A DNA stretch of 14,264 bases from Anaerolineae bacterium (GTDB lineage: Bacteria > Chloroflexota > Anaerolineae > B4-G1), in assembly GCA_027079895.1 (NCBI GenBank), contig JALWUZ010000567.1, forward strand, positions 1 through 14,264. Reading direction: 5' to 3'. This document shows, piece after piece, positions 12,371 through 14,264 of the stretch. The notes below the pieces were generated by a model. The model did no database searches. It was not told the origin of the DNA and saw nothing but the letters and a program-made list of their open reading frames with translations. The translations under genes and the position numbers were made by a program. Each line of letters opens with the position of its first letter. The first letter of the stretch is position 1.

Positions 12371-12586
12371 ATGTGCGAGGCGAAAGTCTATCTCCGCGAT
12401 AACGGCAGCGAGCGGCAGATTATGGAGGATGTCGTCCGGGTGCAGCCGGACGACGAGAACAATGCTTATCTGCTGGTCGGACTGCTGGGCGAACAGAAGT
12501 TGGTGCAGGGAGAGATCGAGATGATTGATTTCTTGAAACACAAGGTCTACCTGCGCCGTCATCCGTCAGCCACAGAGCACGAGTAA
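12371..12586 (+). CDS. CooT-family nickel-binding protein
   Basis: The product is 71 residues. It begins MCEAKVYL, the hallmark MCxAKVxL start of the CooT family, in which Cys2 binds nickel and the small homodimer assists carbon monoxide dehydrogenase maturation; the family was once labelled RNA-binding. The rest (MEDVVRVQPDD, LLGEQKLVQGEIEMIDFLKH) follows the usual beta-barrel pattern. The start at 12371 is fixed by GGAGG (12361-12365) and by Cys2. It lies behind an attenuator-like leader and directly before a nickel/cobalt transporter, which fits a role in nickel handling. Carbon monoxide dehydrogenase itself is not in the window, and the true client could be another nickel enzyme. Confidence 0.88.
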   Translation: MCEAKVYLRDNGSERQIMEDVVRVQPDDENNAYLLVGLLGEQKLVQGEIEMIDFLKHKVYLRRHPSATEHE

Positions 12587-12616
12587 TCTTACCCGTGTCC
12601 CATCTGCGCCGCCGAG

Positions 12617-12665
12617 GGCCATGAAGGCCACACCCGGTCGAAGCCGGGCGGCCTTTGTGGCTCTT
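12617..12665 (+). promoter_or_regulatory. cbiM leader with AUGAA hairpin and competing stems
   Basis: A small hairpin (GGCC, loop AUGAA, GGCC; 12617-12629) repeats the loop of the cooT leader. Its 3' arm can also pair in two exclusive ways around the inner stem 12633-12637/12644-12648: 12624-12629 with 12650-12655, or 12627-12632 with 12656-12661, the latter followed by TCTTT. It shares GGCGGCCTTT with the cooT leader. It lies between cooT and the cbiM ribosome site; no separate promoter was seen. Confidence 0.45.
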
Positions 12666-12704
12666 TCCATTCCAAATCACAAACACACAAGGAGGTCGCG
12701 AACC

Positions 12705-13679
12705 ATGTTAGCCAGTGAGATTCTCCCCTCTCCCGCTCCGATGCACATCCCCGATGGGTTTCTGAGCCTGGGAGTGGCTCTGGTCTGTTGGATTTTGGCC
12801 GCGGTCGGCGTCGGCCTGGCCCTGTGGCGCAGCGGTAAGACGCTGGGCGAGCGGCAGGTGCCGTTGATGGGCGTCCTGGCGGCCTTCATCTTCGCCGCGC
12901 AGATGCTCAACTTCACCGTCGCCGGGGGCACCTCCGGGCACCTCATCGGCGGCACGCTGGCGGCGATTCTGCTGGGGCCCTGGGCCGGTATCCTGACGAT
13001 GACGACGGTCGTCGCCATCCAGGCCCTCCTGTTCCAGGACGGCGGGCTGCTGGCGATGGGAGCCAACATCGTCAATATGGCCCTCATCGCCACGCTGGTG
13101 GGCTACGGCATCTACCGGGGGGTGATGATGTTGCTCAAAGGCCGCCGCCGGGGGCTGTTCGTCGCCGGGTTCCTGGCTGCCTGGGGGTCGGTCGTGGTCG
13201 CCGCCGCCGCCTGCGCCCTGGAACTCGCCTTCTCCGGCACCTCCCCGCTGGTCATCGCTCTCCCGGCGATGGCCGGCGTCCACGCCCTCATCGGCATCGG
13301 CGAGGGGCTGATCACCGTCGGGGCGTTGGCGTTCGTCGCCACGGCCCGCCGTGACCTGCTCGAAGCCGGGGCCGCCTCCTCCGGCGGGTTGCGCTGGGCG
13401 GCGGTCGGGCTGGTGATCGCGCTGGCGGTGACGTTCCTCTCGCCGCTGGCCTCCCCCTATCCCGACGGGTTGGAGCGGGTCGCCGAGGACGCCGGTTTCA
13501 TCGCGGCCGCCCAGGGTGCTCCCTACGAGGTCATCCCCGACTACGTCTTCCCCGGCATATCGAACGCGGCTCTGGCGACGATCGCCGCCGGGGTCGTGGG
13601 GACGCTGCTCGTGGCCGGGGCCGCCTTCGGCCTGGCCCGTCTCCGCCGTCAGGCCGCGCCGGTGCACCGCCGGGCGTAA
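12705..13679 (+). CDS. CbiM/NikMN-type nickel/cobalt ECF transporter substrate-binding subunit
   Basis: The product is 324 residues with several hydrophobic helices. MHIPDGFL (13-20) is the signature of CbiM/NikM, whose N-terminal Met amine and His2 bind the metal ion in the mature protein. FTVAGGTSGHLIGGTLAA, and the following LLGPWAG, match the family's conserved loop. A C-terminal PDGLE domain (about 252-306, YPDGLERVAEDAGF) takes the place of a separate NikN/CbiN. The start at 12705 has AAGGAGG (12689-12695) nine bases upstream; an ATG at 12741 gives the canonical N-terminus but has no ribosome site. The 12 extra residues would have to be removed or tolerated. It imports Ni2+ or Co2+ with EcfT and an ATPase, of which the T subunit follows after 13 bp. 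Confidence 0.93.
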   Translation: MLASEILPSPAPMHIPDGFLSLGVALVCWILAAVGVGLALWRSGKTLGERQVPLMGVLAAFIFAAQMLNFTVAGGTSGHLIGGTLAAILLGPWAGILTMTTVVAIQALLFQDGGLLAMGANIVNMALIATLVGYGIYRGVMMLLKGRRRGLFVAGFLAAWGSVVVAAAACALELAFSGTSPLVIALPAMAGVHALIGIGEGLITVGALAFVATARRDLLEAGAASSGGLRWAAVGLVIALAVTFLSPLASPYPDGLERVAEDAGFIAAAQGAPYEVIPDYVFPGISNAALATIAAGVVGTLLVAGAAFGLARLRRQAAPVHRRA

Positions 13680-13692
13680 TCTCCGATAGCAA

Positions 13693-14264
13693 ATGGGCCT
13701 CCACATCCACGCCCTCGATACTTATCGCCCCAGGGCCAGCCTCATCCACCGCCTGGACGCACGGGTGAAACTGGCCCTGGCGGTTTTCTTCATCGTGGAC
13801 GCCGCTCTCGTCCCCGACGGGGCTTGGGCCGCCTTCGGCCTGCTGACCGCCCTCGCCTGGGCCGCAGTCCTCCTCTCGCGGCTGGGGATGTTGTCCGTGC
13901 AGCGGCGGTCGCTCATCGCCCTCCCGTTCGCGCTGGCGGCGGTGACGATCATCTTCACGACGCCGGGCCGCCCCGTGCTGCGGATGAGCGTCCTGGGCTG
14001 GCCGGTGAGCGTCAGCGACGCCGGCCTGACCCGTTTCGTCAGCGTGCTGCTCAAGTCCTACCTCTCGGTGCAGATGGCGGTGCTGCTGACCGGCGCGACC
14101 CCTTTCCCCGACCTGCTGCGGGCGATGCGCAGTTTGGGGCTTCCGAAGGTGCTCGTCGCCACCGTCGGGTTCACCTACCGGTACGCCTTCGTCATCGGCG
14201 ACGAGGCGGTGCGGATGTTGCGGGCGCGGGCGGCCCGCAGCGGTTCGCCCGACGGGGTGGGGGG
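13693..14264 (+). CDS. cbiQ: CbiQ/EcfT-type transmembrane subunit, 5' part
   Basis: The frame is open from ATG 13693 to the window end, 190 codons. It begins MGLHIHALDTYRP and then LIHRLDARVKL, the typical N-terminus of CbiQ (xDPRxKL-like), followed by several transmembrane helices and, near the end, MLRARAARSG, which corresponds to the Ala-Arg-Gly coupling motif that docks the ATPase. It links metal binding by the CbiM-like protein to ATP hydrolysis; the ATPase gene (cbiO) is expected just downstream. It starts 13 bp after the upstream stop with no clear ribosome site, so it is probably translated by coupling. Confidence 0.9.
   Translation, partial: MGLHIHALDTYRPRASLIHRLDARVKLALAVFFIVDAALVPDGAWAAFGLLTALAWAAVLLSRLGMLSVQRRSLIALPFALAAVTIIFTTPGRPVLRMSVLGWPVSVSDAGLTRFVSVLLKSYLSVQMAVLLTGATPFPDLLRAMRSLGLPKVLVATVGFTYRYAFVIGDEAVRMLRARAARSGSPDGVG

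Noticed and set aside
12273..12704. Cobalamin riboswitch in the nickel/cobalt locus
   Set aside because: No B12-box-like GCCACTG or other core element is seen, and the leaders are too short.
1..14264. CRISPR array, transposase, integrase or tRNA
   Set aside because: No spaced direct repeats, recombinase motifs or cloverleaf-like sequence were seen on either strand.

Overview
The window looks like a piece of a bacterial chromosome, most likely from the Chloroflexota (Anaerolineae-like). This is inference. The support is exported PD40 beta-propeller lipoproteins, a secreted protein ending in the short tail YLPLVLR that recurs at the ends of exported proteins in that phylum, an FMN-type isopentenyl diphosphate isomerase, and strong sigma70-type promoters, several preceded by TGTGG. 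No RNA genes, CRISPR array, transposase or integrase were found.

Left block (1 to about 5300, minus strand, sampled lines about 50% GC). In transcription order: a NarL/FixJ response regulator (4634-5296); an exported TPR protein with a cysteine-rich SleB/CwlJ-like cell-wall hydrolase domain (3051-4499); a PD40 lipoprotein (1681-2973); the decayed C-terminus of a second LuxR-type regulator (about 1537-1680) with a nested palindromic element (1461-1519); a tiny Trp-rich exported protein (967-1335); an unknown membrane-anchored protein (290-934); a terminator; and the start of another lipoprotein (1-84). About 130 bp covering promoter, 5' UTR hairpin, ribosome site and signal peptide is duplicated (1269-1398 and 4433-4563) in front of two unrelated mature proteins, each downstream of a LuxR C-terminus, one intact and one a relic. 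An array of TGGTC/GACCA half-sites (4591-4640) sits just upstream of the intact promoter.

Middle block (5396-9925, minus strand, GC-rich). One tight operon: idi2 (fni), an orphan ParA-type ATPase, a GH1 beta-glycosidase with a disordered N-terminus carrying a duplicated GHDPF motif (ParA and GH1 genes overlap by 8 bp), and a zinc ribbon-Nudix-GNAT fusion. It is read from a promoter placed back to back with that of the acyl carrier protein gene.

Right block (9986-14264, plus strand, GC-rich). acpP with a strong terminator; a secreted clan GH-A-like protein with two BACON-like repeats; then a nickel/cobalt uptake locus: a CooT-family protein, a CbiM/NikMN-type permease subunit with a PDGLE domain, and the start of CbiQ/EcfT (cut by the window end). 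The leaders of cooT and cbiM contain three hairpins with the identical pentaloop AUGAA, two before cooT and one before cbiM, each leader followed by a GC-rich terminator-like hairpin and a ribosome binding site. This is the best candidate in the window for an undescribed cis-regulatory RNA, plausibly metal-responsive.
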